Under the pieces are notes generated by a model, which saw nothing but the letters and a program-made list of their open reading frames with translations, searched no databases and was not told where the DNA came from. From Candidatus Hinthialibacter antarcticus (GTDB lineage Bacteria > Hinthialibacterota > Hinthialibacteria > Hinthialibacterales > Hinthialibacteraceae), in assembly GCA_030765645.1 (NCBI GenBank), contig JAVCCE010000064.1, positions 36,190-100,189 of the forward strand: DNA of 64,000 nucleotides, written 5' to 3'. The position numbers were made by a program, and so were the translations under genes. Of this stretch, positions 18,702-27,173 are shown one piece after another (position 1 is the stretch's first letter; the number at the start of each line of letters is the position of its first letter).

Positions 18702-18733
18702 ATCGGGAACAGTTTTCTGTTCCCGATTTTTTT
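18702..18733 (+). terminator. Rho-independent terminator
   Basis: Perfect 11-bp stem ATCGGGAACAG (18702-18712) / CTGTTCCCGAT (18717-18727) with a TTTT loop, then a T run to 18733. It lies 57 bp after the haem lipoprotein stop. Confidence 0.9.
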
Positions 18734-18838
18734 GATTCAATCATTTTGAAGCAATTCAAGATCAAGCCTCTTTCGTTCAATTCACCGCCGTCGTATTCTA
18801 TTTAAAGTTGAACACTCAAAGTCAAAGGGGAAACCATC

Positions 18839-19717
18839 ATGAAAGATGCTTTACAACGCCGTCAATTTCTTGCAGCGGGCGCAACCGCCGCTTTCGCCGC
18901 CAGCGCTGGCTTGAACCAATCGGCTTTTGCCGCGCCGTCTACCACCGCGAATGAACCCAAAATTGGTCTCATCCTTTACACGCTTCGCGACTTTTTGAAG
19001 ACGGGCGATGATATTGCGCGCACGTTTGAAAAGATCAAAAAAATTGGTTACAACAATGTGGAAATCACCAGCTGCGGCGCGGTGTCAAACTCCGAACTGG
19101 CCAAACTGTTGAAAGCCAATGAACTGAACGCGGTTTCAACCCACTCCTCGTTTGATCAAATGAGAAATGACTTAAACAAAGTCGTCGATGAGCACAAAGA
19201 AATCGGCTGCTCACATATATGCGTCGGCTCCATGCCTGGCGACATGCGCAAAGACAAAGCCAGTTATATAGAATTCGCCAAACAAGCCAGCGAAGTGGGC
19301 CAAAATTTGGCTGAACACAATATGACCTTTGGCTATCACAATCATAACTTTGAATTCCATCATTTCGATGGAATCGCGGGCCAGGAAGTCTTACGGACCG
19401 AGAGCGACCCCAAAGCATTCAACTTTGAAATTGACACCTATTGGATTCAAGCTGGCGGCGCCGACCCCGCGCAATGGATCGAAAAAACGGCGGGCCGCGT
19501 CCCCACCGTCCACATGAAAGACATGTTGATGTTAGACGGCAAGCAAGTGTTCGCCGAAGTTGGAGCAGGCAACTTGAATTGGCCCGCCATTCTTGACGCG
19601 ATCAAAAAAGCGAAACCAAAATACGTCATCGTTGAGCAAGACCAATGCTATCGCGACCACTTTGAAAGCATCACGCTCAGCATCAAGAACATGAAATCCT
19701 GGGGCCTCAAAGCGTAG
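18839..19717 (+). CDS. Tat-exported sugar phosphate isomerase/epimerase-like TIM-barrel protein
   Basis: Member of the xylose isomerase-like TIM-barrel superfamily (AP_endonuc_2). It has a Tat signal (R-R-Q-F at residues 7-10, ending A-F-A-A), then a barrel with G-L-I-L-Y-T-L-R at the start, H-N-H-N-F-E-F in the middle, E-I-D-T-Y-W and V-H-M-K-D-M, and V-E-Q-D near the end, all positions where family members bind a divalent metal. AAAGGGG lies 7 nt before the ATG. Single-gene transcription unit between two terminators. It probably isomerises a sugar released in the periplasm, matching the exported Gfo/Idh protein at 4301. Confidence 0.88.
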   Translation: MKDALQRRQFLAAGATAAFAASAGLNQSAFAAPSTTANEPKIGLILYTLRDFLKTGDDIARTFEKIKKIGYNNVEITSCGAVSNSELAKLLKANELNAVSTHSSFDQMRNDLNKVVDEHKEIGCSHICVGSMPGDMRKDKASYIEFAKQASEVGQNLAEHNMTFGYHNHNFEFHHFDGIAGQEVLRTESDPKAFNFEIDTYWIQAGGADPAQWIEKTAGRVPTVHMKDMLMLDGKQVFAEVGAGNLNWPAILDAIKKAKPKYVIVEQDQCYRDHFESITLSIKNMKSWGLKA

Positions 19718-19740
19718 CGAAATTTGCTAGATATAATACA

Positions 19741-19774
19741 AAACAGCCGGGCGGTTTCGCCCGGCTGTTTTTTT
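19741..19774 (+). terminator. Rho-independent terminator, likely bidirectional
   Basis: Stem CAGCCGGGCG (19744-19753) / CGCCCGGCTG (19758-19767), GTTT loop, seven T after. The A-run before the stem would give a weaker T tract on the minus strand, so it may also end the leftward transcript from the gene at 19800. Confidence 0.9.
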
Positions 19775-19799
19775 GTCTCAATAAAAATCTGCGAATCAA

Positions 19800-20141
19800 T
19801 TATGCAAGCCCTATGAGCATTGCTGTTAAAATTTTCATGATAAGAAATGACAAGACGCACATCGCCACCATTTCAATCAAAGAGCCCAGTCGAAAACTGA
19901 CAAATATAAGAACCCACATGATCGGCGTTAACAAATACCTGAAAAGTGGAACCCATTGAGAAAGAAAAAGCGCCAGGCTTAATCCAAGCATCACACCAAC
20001 CGCCCCGAACAGGTTCCCCATTAAGCCGCGACGCTCATCTTCTTCCCGCGAATCCATAAGAAAGCCCGCAATAAAAAGCGCAACGCCAACACTAATCCCA
20101 GGTGCGAATATCTCCATGGCTCGCGCAAATAGATATCCCAT
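19800..20141 (-). CDS. Small membrane protein, unknown function
   Basis: 113 residues, mostly hydrophobic, with about three membrane helices: around residues 12-28, 42-60 and 68-105. A polar stretch D-S-R-E-E-D-E-R-R lies between the first two. The ATG at 20141 follows GGGGAGGAAG. It begins 24 bp after the stop of the upstream serine hydrolase and is probably co-transcribed with it. I recognise no family. Confidence 0.6.
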   Translation of the reverse strand: MGYLFARAMEIFAPGISVGVALFIAGFLMDSREEDERRGLMGNLFGAVGVMLGLSLALFLSQWVPLFRYLLTPIMWVLIFVSFRLGSLIEMVAMCVLSFLIMKILTAMLIGLA

Positions 20142-20165
20142 CGCTCTTCCTCCCCTCAGGCTGAA

Positions 20166-21446
20166 TTATGGTTCGAGAATGTTCACCTTTTCGCCGACCA
20201 GCGCTTTGCTGACGTTAATATAAAACGCGCGGAACAGAGACGGTTTGGAAGCCTCTGCACGTTTGGGGTGCACCGCATTGGTCAGCAAAATCGCCGCGCA
20301 ATTGTGCTCGGGGTCAACCCAAATCATGGTACCGGTAAAACCCTGGTGACCGAACGCCGACGTTGAGGGCAACCCGCCGCCGCCGTGTAACGTCAACTTG
20401 TCGTCCATTCCCCACCAGCCGATCAGCTGCTCGCGGCTTTGCAGAAATCCGCTGCCTTTTTTTCGAGGCCCTTCCGCAATCTGTCGCTTCAGCATCAGAT
20501 CAATGGTTTCTTCTTTGAAGATGCGGACGCTGTTGAATTCGCCCTTGTTTAACAGCATCTGGGCGAAGATCGCCAAGTCGTTCACAGTCGAATAAAGCCC
20601 GGCATGGCCGGAAACGCCGCCCATCGCGCGGGTGTTTTCATCATGGACGATGCCCTTGAGTTCTTTATCGCGCATCAAGTCATATTCGGTCGGCGCCGTG
20701 CGCAAGCGGTGCTGCAAGTCGGGTAAGTACATGGTGTCTTCCATACCCAACGGCTCAAAAATGTTATCGCGAGTAAATACGTCCAGGCGTTCGTCTGAAA
20801 TCACTTCGACAATGCGCCCTAACATGATGAAGCCCAAATCGCTGTAAATACGTTTGTCGCCCGGTTTGTAAGACAACGAGAGCGCCTCATCAATTTGGCG
20901 GTAGACATCCTGTCGATCAATAAACAAAGTATAAAACGGGAACCACGCTGGCAACCCCGAGGTGTGGGTAATCAATTGGCGAACGGTGACCTGGTCTTTC
21001 GCGCGCGCGCCAAAGGTGGGGATATAACTCGCAACGGTTGCGTCTAAATCTAACTGTCCGCGTTCAACCAGAAGCATGATCGAAGTTGTACAAGCCACCG
21101 CTTTAGTAACGGACGCCATATCAAAAATGGTCATTTCCATCATGGGTTGTTGCGCAGGCGTATAGACGATATCGCCGTCAGATCCACGGCTCATCATTTG
21201 GGTTTGCATATTGCCCACTGCGCGCCGCGCGACGATCTTGCCGTCTTTGATAATCATACCGACGCCGCCCGGCCCGCTTTTGTTTTCCACTTCTCCCGCC
21301 AAGTCAGAAAACGCCGCGTTGACGTATTCGTAATCTAAGCCAACGTCCCAAGGGTTCGCCCAAGGCAGCGGATTTGGGGTCTCCGCGAAACTGATACCCG
21401 CGCAACAAATAAATAGAAATACATAAGCAATACGGCGACTCAACAT
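20166..21446 (-). CDS. Exported serine hydrolase, class C beta-lactamase / penicillin-binding family
   Basis: Signal peptide at residues 1-21 (ending I-S-F-A). Catalytic S112-V-T-K115 and the second motif Y201-S-D (replacing Y-x-N) are clear, and a later H-Q-G-F-T-G-T may stand for the K-T-G strand. Length (426) and the sequence L-I-T-H-T-S-G-L-P match esterase-type members of this family rather than true beta-lactamases. It probably hydrolyses an ester or a peptidoglycan-related bond in the periplasm; the substrate is not readable. The small membrane protein at 19800 follows. Confidence 0.88.
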   Translation of the reverse strand: MLSRRIAYVFLFICCAGISFAETPNPLPWANPWDVGLDYEYVNAAFSDLAGEVENKSGPGGVGMIIKDGKIVARRAVGNMQTQMMSRGSDGDIVYTPAQQPMMEMTIFDMASVTKAVACTTSIMLLVERGQLDLDATVASYIPTFGARAKDQVTVRQLITHTSGLPAWFPFYTLFIDRQDVYRQIDEALSLSYKPGDKRIYSDLGFIMLGRIVEVISDERLDVFTRDNIFEPLGMEDTMYLPDLQHRLRTAPTEYDLMRDKELKGIVHDENTRAMGGVSGHAGLYSTVNDLAIFAQMLLNKGEFNSVRIFKEETIDLMLKRQIAEGPRKKGSGFLQSREQLIGWWGMDDKLTLHGGGGLPSTSAFGHQGFTGTMIWVDPEHNCAAILLTNAVHPKRAEASKPSLFRAFYINVSKALVGEKVNILEP

Positions 21447-21534
21447 TATGTCATCTCCTTCGTTCTTAGCCGTTCCAATGATACAGTAACTTGCGCCTCT
21501 TTAATAATTGTAGGGAAACCATCTCCATTCATCA

Positions 21535-23436
21535 ATGAAACAACGATATTGTGATGCTGTCGCGATTGGAGTGCTGCTGGCAATTGCTTGCGCACTTTAC
21601 TTGCCCTATTTATTCGACAAACCCGGATTCAGCGGCGATAGTATTAAATTCCAGGCGATCGGGCCTGTGCTCGGCGCCCCCCACCCCACCGGCTACCCAT
21701 TATACATGGGACTTTTGTGGGCGACGGCAAAAATTCCGATTTCTACGTACGCGTTCAAAGCCAATGTCCTGAGTTTATTTTTCTCGCTAGCGTCTCTTCT
21801 TTTGTTATACGCAAGCATCCGTCGGCTCGGCGCCTCACACTGGACGGCGTTTTCTCTTTCCGCATTTTTCGCTTCGACTCCCGCCGTATGGAGTTACTCC
21901 TGCGTGGCGGAAGTCTATTCGCTGCATTGGTTTCTTATGCTACTGTTTTTGCGGATTGCGTATGAATGGCAACAGGCGCCGACGCCCCGGCGGTTTCTCT
22001 TCTTACTTCTTATTCTAACGCTCTCGTTTCTCCATCATCTTTTGACCATCACGCTGCTGCCCGCTTTTTTATTGTTCTTGTTTTTGAACCGACCGAAATG
22101 GCCCCGCGTCAAACGCGTCCTTCTGGCAATTGCTATTTCCTTATTTGTTTTCGTCGGCGTACACGCTTTGTTTTATTTGCGCTTACAAATGGAGCCTCCC
22201 TATATGGACGGGGGCGAATTGGACGTACGCGGGTATGTGAGTTACGTCATGGGCGGCGGATATCGCACCCTATTGTTTGCGGATGAGACCATGCTTTCAT
22301 GGATACAAAAATGCGGGGCGCTCTGCCTTCGGCTCGCGCAGGAATGGAGTTGGCCCGCGCTCATCATTGCGCTGGTCGCCGCAGCCGCGAACGTCCGCGC
22401 AGCGATTCAATACAGACGCAGCGAGCTATTGTTGCTCGCGAGTTTGCTGACCTGGTTCATTATCTGCGGCCCCTATGACATCGCAGACATCGACCAATAT
22501 TTTCCCCATGCGCTTATTCTCGTTTTGCTTTTAATTGCGCATCGCCTGCCGACTTGTTTTAAGAACCATCAAAAATTTTATGTTCCGTTGCTCTCTCTGG
22601 TTGTCGTATGTTTCGTCGGCTTCCGATGGACAGCGCCGCCGCAAGAGTTAGTCAAATACCGCGCTTCGCAGCCGCAGCCCATTCAAGAAATGCTCAGGCA
22701 GGTTCCAAACGATTCAATACTCGACGCGGGGTTCTATACCTACGAACAGTTATTCAATTACTACCGCATGGAGCAAAACCGTTTTGACGTGAAGCCGTTT
22801 ATTCTGCCCCAATTCGCCGCGCAAACATTTAATTACATCGTGTACGGCGTTCCCCTCTCGGCGCGCGGCGAGACCATCCCTGCGGGACGACGCGCATTCA
22901 CATTTTCTGACATCGCAGCCTACCAAAGGCTTGGGCTTCAAGTTCAACGTATCTATTCACCCACAAACTCGCCGCTCAATGAAACCTTTTTCGAGCGGTT
23001 ACAAAAAACAGCGCAAGGAAAAAGCGTCTTCATTGCTGGTTCGCCCAGTTTGGTTGCGAGCGACCGCTTGAATTGGGCCAATGCATTTCAGCGACTTGGC
23101 ATTCAAATCAGCCAAGAGGATATGAACCAGAAATGCGTGATTGCGTACCACCCAAACTTCGGCACGGAGAGCGAAGGCTTCGTCGTCAAGCGCGACTTTG
23201 AGTCGATTGAGGTTGCACCTCCTCGCTCAAGAGCCAAACTTGTGAGCCACAAAACCGAGGGCGGGTATTTGTCATACGTTGAGTTGCAAGACGTTCGTTT
23301 TGGAGACTATCAGGAGGGCTATACATTTGTCATTGCCGATTCATGGGGCGCCGTGCAAGCCTTTACCATCGACCCCATGTATGGAGTTCGCGTGTTTCCG
23401 TATGATTTGGTTGAAGTATTAAAACCCGCTGGTTGA
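21535..23436 (+). CDS. Polytopic membrane protein, DUF2723 / GT-C glycosyltransferase-like
   Basis: 633 residues: about ten membrane helices in the first ~350, then a soluble C-terminal half of about 280. The N-terminal loop has F-S-G-D-S-I-K-F-Q and A-P-H-P-T-G-Y-P-L-Y, the typical signature of DUF2723 proteins, which are GT-C-fold enzymes related to protein O-mannosyltransferases. The acidic residue in G-D-S is the expected catalytic position. It probably adds a sugar from a lipid carrier to a protein or lipid at the periplasmic face. It diverges from the serine hydrolase (88 bp apart) and converges on the permease-like gene. Confidence 0.8.
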   Translation: MKQRYCDAVAIGVLLAIACALYLPYLFDKPGFSGDSIKFQAIGPVLGAPHPTGYPLYMGLLWATAKIPISTYAFKANVLSLFFSLASLLLLYASIRRLGASHWTAFSLSAFFASTPAVWSYSCVAEVYSLHWFLMLLFLRIAYEWQQAPTPRRFLFLLLILTLSFLHHLLTITLLPAFLLFLFLNRPKWPRVKRVLLAIAISLFVFVGVHALFYLRLQMEPPYMDGGELDVRGYVSYVMGGGYRTLLFADETMLSWIQKCGALCLRLAQEWSWPALIIALVAAAANVRAAIQYRRSELLLLASLLTWFIICGPYDIADIDQYFPHALILVLLLIAHRLPTCFKNHQKFYVPLLSLVVVCFVGFRWTAPPQELVKYRASQPQPIQEMLRQVPNDSILDAGFYTYEQLFNYYRMEQNRFDVKPFILPQFAAQTFNYIVYGVPLSARGETIPAGRRAFTFSDIAAYQRLGLQVQRIYSPTNSPLNETFFERLQKTAQGKSVFIAGSPSLVASDRLNWANAFQRLGIQISQEDMNQKCVIAYHPNFGTESEGFVVKRDFESIEVAPPRSRAKLVSHKTEGGYLSYVELQDVRFGDYQEGYTFVIADSWGAVQAFTIDPMYGVRVFPYDLVEVLKPAG

Positions 23437-23441
23437 TTCGA

Positions 23442-25142
23442 CTACCATTCCAATTCATGCAGTTTCTGCAGACCATACCAAACAGGAATCAAAATGGCGC
23501 AGGTTTGCCATAACAAAAAGAGCGTAACCCACATCATCAGCCCCGGTTCAATAGCAAGCAAGGTCGAGAAATCAACGCCAGGGGTATGATCGAGCGCAAA
23601 GCGCCCCAACAGCGCCGCGCTCACAGCAAAATATAACATGGTTAAAATCATCGTCACCAATGCGCCCGTGTTTGAGCTCACGTCCGCCGCGCTGGTCGCG
23701 TCAAATTTATGAAACACCGCGCCTAGCCCCATCGTCCAACTGGTAAACCCAAACGCAAACAAAAGTAACGAGGTCGAGCTAATCATCCACAGTGTTGCGT
23801 CCGCTTGCAGGATGGAGTTCAACAGATACAACATGCTCTCGCCAATGACCAGCAAAAAGAAAGCATGGAGGTAATATTTGGTAAAGAAAAAGCGCGGCAT
23901 CCCCACGCCGGAACTCATGATTTTCCAAAAGGCGCGACCTTCGAGACTAATCGAGGGAAAAGTAAACCGCAGTGAAAGCGTGGCCTGAATAAACCCGAGC
24001 AGCATGATATTAAAAAACACAAGGAAGTAGGCGCGTTCTTCTGATTCAGTCCCTTCTAGATTCACGTTCTGCATGTGGGCGATGTAAAACAACACCAGGC
24101 CAATGATGAGCACCATTTGCCCCCACTGAGAAAAATCACGCATGAACAGCCGGATTTCTTTCAGCAAAATCGCGCCCGACGCTTTCGGCAAAAACGGAAT
24201 GGCGCGCAGCCCGCGCGGATGGAATTCTTTCGACTCGCGCGACCGGCTAATGCGGATGCGTTCTTGCGACCACAACCAGGCTTCGCGATACCAGCGGTCT
24301 CCCAACTCCATCGCAAACTGCCAGAGCAGGAAGGCGCCGCTAACCAGCAAGAGCAAGTTGATGCCGACGCCCTTTAAATCATTTTGTACGGAAGCGGTCA
24401 ACAGGCTTGCCAACCATTGATTGGGTAAATAGGGCAGCGTTGAAAGTTGCATATTCGCGAGGCGCTCGCCAATCGCCTGCGCGTCAACCTGGGTGAACAA
24501 ATCACTATTGTTTGCGACTACATATCCCACCAATGAAAAAACGGTGGTCAACAATAAAGTGCTGGCGAACAACGTCCGATAAGGCCGCCCCAGAATCCAG
24601 CGTGCGATAAACACCATCGCGATGATTCCCGACAAGCCGATGACGCCCCAAAATCCCAGCATACCGATCAAAGCAATGGGGTAATAAATGAGCGGCGCGT
24701 CTAACGCCCATCCATAGGCCAATAAGACGGGAATGCAGAGCAAGGCCAATCCCCAACCGCCGCGTATCAACGCCTCGCAGCATTGGATGCGAAATATATT
24801 GCTTACATGGTAGGGAGTTGACATGAGCAACGGCAGTTCATGCCCACGAAACAGTGAACCAAACGCGGTGAGGGCGTGACCAAGAAAAACAATGAGAGAC
24901 GCAGAGAAAAAACCAAGCGAGAGAAAGCGCGTAAGAATGATGGGGCCAATCACGTCAATCGTCGCGAGGTTGTTACACAACCGGCTGACGCCTGCGAAAC
25001 ATAGCGTCCAAAACAATCCTAGCAGCAACAGAAACGCTGACGCCTGCAAAAAAGCGTCGAGGTTAAACCGACGCCAATAGCGCACCATGCGCAGCCACTT
25101 CACGCGAATCAGGTTCCAGTCGGACCCGGATACGGTCAACAC
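23442..25142 (-). CDS. Multi-spanning ABC-exporter-like membrane protein
   Basis: 566 residues with about twelve hydrophobic helices spread evenly, in the style of large ABC-2-type exporter permeases. No ATPase domain is present and no ATPase gene is adjacent. The start is GTG at 25142 (GAGAGG 7 nt upstream). The zinc-ribbon gene is 27 bp upstream on the same strand and may be co-transcribed. Family assignment is by overall character only. Confidence 0.6.
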   Translation of the reverse strand: MLTVSGSDWNLIRVKWLRMVRYWRRFNLDAFLQASAFLLLLGLFWTLCFAGVSRLCNNLATIDVIGPIILTRFLSLGFFSASLIVFLGHALTAFGSLFRGHELPLLMSTPYHVSNIFRIQCCEALIRGGWGLALLCIPVLLAYGWALDAPLIYYPIALIGMLGFWGVIGLSGIIAMVFIARWILGRPYRTLFASTLLLTTVFSLVGYVVANNSDLFTQVDAQAIGERLANMQLSTLPYLPNQWLASLLTASVQNDLKGVGINLLLLVSGAFLLWQFAMELGDRWYREAWLWSQERIRISRSRESKEFHPRGLRAIPFLPKASGAILLKEIRLFMRDFSQWGQMVLIIGLVLFYIAHMQNVNLEGTESEERAYFLVFFNIMLLGFIQATLSLRFTFPSISLEGRAFWKIMSSGVGMPRFFFTKYYLHAFFLLVIGESMLYLLNSILQADATLWMISSTSLLLFAFGFTSWTMGLGAVFHKFDATSAADVSSNTGALVTMILTMLYFAVSAALLGRFALDHTPGVDFSTLLAIEPGLMMWVTLFLLWQTCAILIPVWYGLQKLHELEW

Positions 25143-25169
25143 GGCTCCACCTCTCCGCCCGCCGAACCC

Positions 25170-25907
25170 TTACAGGAGGGCTTGGTCGTCGTCGATCAGT
25201 TCATCGCTTTCCCAAACCAGAAAACGATGGCACGCCTCACACTGCACTACGTCCTGACCCCGTTTGACCAACTGTATAATCCGTGGAGTGAGCCGTACGC
25301 TGCACCCGCCGCAATGCCCGTTATTCGCGGGAACCACAGCCAAGCCATTTCGAGAATTGAATACGCGAATGAAGCGTTGATAGAGGCTGGGATTGACTTT
25401 ATCAACAACTTCTTGCGAAGCCGATTTGGCTTCTTCAATCGAAGAGTTCATCTCGCTGGCGCGGTCTTCCAGAGCGCCAAGCTCGCCGCTGAATTGCGAT
25501 TTTTTCAGGTCAAGTTCAGCGGTTTTTTCTTCAATGGTCTTGTTGGCTTTTTCGACCGATTCCATCAACTCAAGCATCCGGGTTTCGATGCGTTGATTTT
25601 TTTTGTCGAGGGCTTCGATCTCGCCCAGGGTGGCGTCGTATTCTTTTTTATTTTTGATGGAAAGCAGCTGCGCTTCTTTTTTCACCCGCTTATCTTGGTT
25701 GGAACTCAAATCTAATTCGCGGGTTTTCTGCTCAGTTTCGCATTCTTGAATTTTTGTTTTCGCGGCTTCGACAGCATCTTCCAACGCGCCAAACAGGCCT
25801 TCGATTTCCTGGCGCCGTTTGGGGATGATATCGTACTCAGATTCAATCTCTCGTTGTTCGCTGAGCGTTTCCTGCAATACCAGCAATTGCGACAACCTCG
25901 GGTCCAT
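25170..25907 (-). CDS. C4-type zinc-ribbon coiled-coil protein (formerly DUF164)
   Basis: 245 residues: a long coiled coil (about residues 10-165, rich in E, K, Q), then a zinc ribbon with H-C-G-G-C-S-V-R-L and, 20 residues later, Q-C-E-A-C-H-R-F-L. This layout matches the bacterial C4 zinc-ribbon family (related to CT398/CdsZ), described as linkers that bind other proteins, including sigma-54 and secretion ATPases in Chlamydia. It lies upstream of the permease-like gene on the same strand and downstream of a small ORF. Confidence 0.85.
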   Translation of the reverse strand: MDPRLSQLLVLQETLSEQREIESEYDIIPKRRQEIEGLFGALEDAVEAAKTKIQECETEQKTRELDLSSNQDKRVKKEAQLLSIKNKKEYDATLGEIEALDKKNQRIETRMLELMESVEKANKTIEEKTAELDLKKSQFSGELGALEDRASEMNSSIEEAKSASQEVVDKVNPSLYQRFIRVFNSRNGLAVVPANNGHCGGCSVRLTPRIIQLVKRGQDVVQCEACHRFLVWESDELIDDDQALL

Positions 25908-25968
25908 ACAAACCTACCTTACGTATGAGAAAGTTAAAATTTTCGGCCAGCGCTTGACCAGCCAGGAC

Positions 25969-26003
25969 GAAAAAATCCCCGCAACCTTATTCGGGGCGGG
26001 GAA
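25969..26003 (-). terminator. Rho-independent terminator overlapping the end of a small gene
   Basis: On the minus strand the stem TCCCCGC/GCGGGGA (26002-25996 and 25982-25976) encloses a 13-nt loop containing the stop codon of the 57-residue gene, followed by six T. Transcription of that small gene would end before the zinc-ribbon gene. Confidence 0.75.
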
Positions 26004-26160
26004 ATTTTTCATCCAGTTTGGTTATAATATCGTCCATAAACCGGCTAATCGTGATGGAGTCAGGCGGACGCATATCGTCACCGTTAAATGCACTGATATA
26101 CGATGAAGTTACCATCGCCACAATTTCCATACGCCGTTCATCACTTACTAATTCCGCCAT
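25987..26160 (-). CDS. Small protein, 57 residues, unknown
   Basis: I start at the ATG at 26160, which has AAAGGAG 7 nt upstream; an in-frame start at 26214 would add 18 residues without a ribosome site. The product is M-A-E-L-V-S-D-E-R-R..., helical, with an S-S-Y-I-S segment, and ends D-E-K-F-P-R-P-E. Strong ribosome site and its own terminator argue that it is real. I recognise no family. Confidence 0.6.
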   Translation of the reverse strand: MAELVSDERRMEIVAMVTSSYISAFNGDDMRPPDSITISRFMDDIITKLDEKFPRPE

Positions 26161-26275
26161 CGGAGAACTCCTTTTGTCTAATAAGAATTCGACGGGTGTA
26201 CTACGCTTCCGCAACCAATTAGCATACGAATAGAATCTAAACTTTGCAAGGGTTCAGACCATCCTTTTTTAACAG

Positions 26276-27028
26276 GTGCGGCAAGTGACCGAAAAAATAC
26301 GGACCCGTCTTTTTGTTCCAAGCGCAGGCGCTCCCATGCTCTGCCTCGACGACTCGGATACGTTAAGCGTATCACGAGTTTTACGTCTACGGCGAGGGGA
26401 ACGGATCGACTGCTTCAATGGAGACGGAAATTGCTATATTTACGCTGTCGCAGCGTCTCAGAAAAACGCTCTCTCGCTTGACCTTGAAAAGCATCTTCAC
26501 AACCCAAGCGACAACATCCCAGAGACAACCGTAATGATCTCCGCCGTTAAAGGAAAAAATAAAGACCGCATCGTTCGCGATCTCCCCCCGCTTGGCGTAA
26601 CCCGAATCGTGTTTTATTATGCGGAGCGTTGCGTGAGCCGCCCCGAAGCCGACCAACAACCGCGTCTACAAAAAATCGCGATTGAGGCCTGCCGCCAATG
26701 CGGGCGCTCCACGGTTCCAACAATAGAAATCATCGACAAACCATTACAAGAAGCAGCCAAAATCGACCAACAATCCGTCTTGTTTTGGGAAAATGAAACA
26801 GAGCGAGCGCTTCGATTTGAATTCACAACAGCCCCGATGCAATTAATTTTTGGGCCGGAGGGCGGTTTTACCGACAATGAAATTGACTGGGCAAAACAGA
26901 TGGGAGTTCAAACCAGAAGCCTTGGCCCCCGGATTTTGCGCAGCGAGTTGGCTGTTACGGTGGGCGTAGCGCTGGTACAAGACCGCAGGGGAATTTTCAG
27001 CGCAGTTTCCCCTCATCCAGAAAAATAG
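26276..27028 (+). CDS. rsmE: 16S rRNA (uracil-1498-N3)-methyltransferase, RsmE
   Basis: SPOUT-fold methyltransferase that modifies U1498 of 16S rRNA. The N-terminal PUA-like part has R-L-F-V-P and R-L-R-R-G-E-R-I-D-C-F-N-G-D-G. The C-terminal knot has the diagnostic I-F-G-P-E-G-G-F-T-D-N-E and L-G-P-R-I-L-R-S-E-L-A. The start is uncertain: GTG at 26276, with no convincing ribosome site. Length 250 is normal. Confidence 0.93.
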   Translation: MRQVTEKIRTRLFVPSAGAPMLCLDDSDTLSVSRVLRLRRGERIDCFNGDGNCYIYAVAASQKNALSLDLEKHLHNPSDNIPETTVMISAVKGKNKDRIVRDLPPLGVTRIVFYYAERCVSRPEADQQPRLQKIAIEACRQCGRSTVPTIEIIDKPLQEAAKIDQQSVLFWENETERALRFEFTTAPMQLIFGPEGGFTDNEIDWAKQMGVQTRSLGPRILRSELAVTVGVALVQDRRGIFSAVSPHPEK

Positions 27029-27082
27029 GCTGCTATAATCCCGACATTAGAAAATAAGAGGTTCATCCGGTAAGTGAGCCGG

Positions 27083-27121
27083 GTTGTACCCATGCCACAT
27101 GCAGCGAAATCTCAATTCAAT
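27083..27121 (-). repeat. Dispersed repeat A, copy 3 (short)
   Basis: These 39 bases are the exact reverse complement of 35174-35212 (repeat A copy 2). The core matches copy 1 at 4118 as well. It lies in the leader between rsmE and mtaB, directly downstream of a TATAAT at 27034-27039. Confidence 0.85.
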
Positions 27122-27173
27122 GTATAAAAAAAGTATCCAATTTTACGGAAGAACCAAATAAGAAAACAAAACC

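Noticed and set aside
27034..27039. TATAAT as mtaB promoter
   Set aside because: No -35 at the proper distance, and the leader would be long and contain repeat A; left unassigned.
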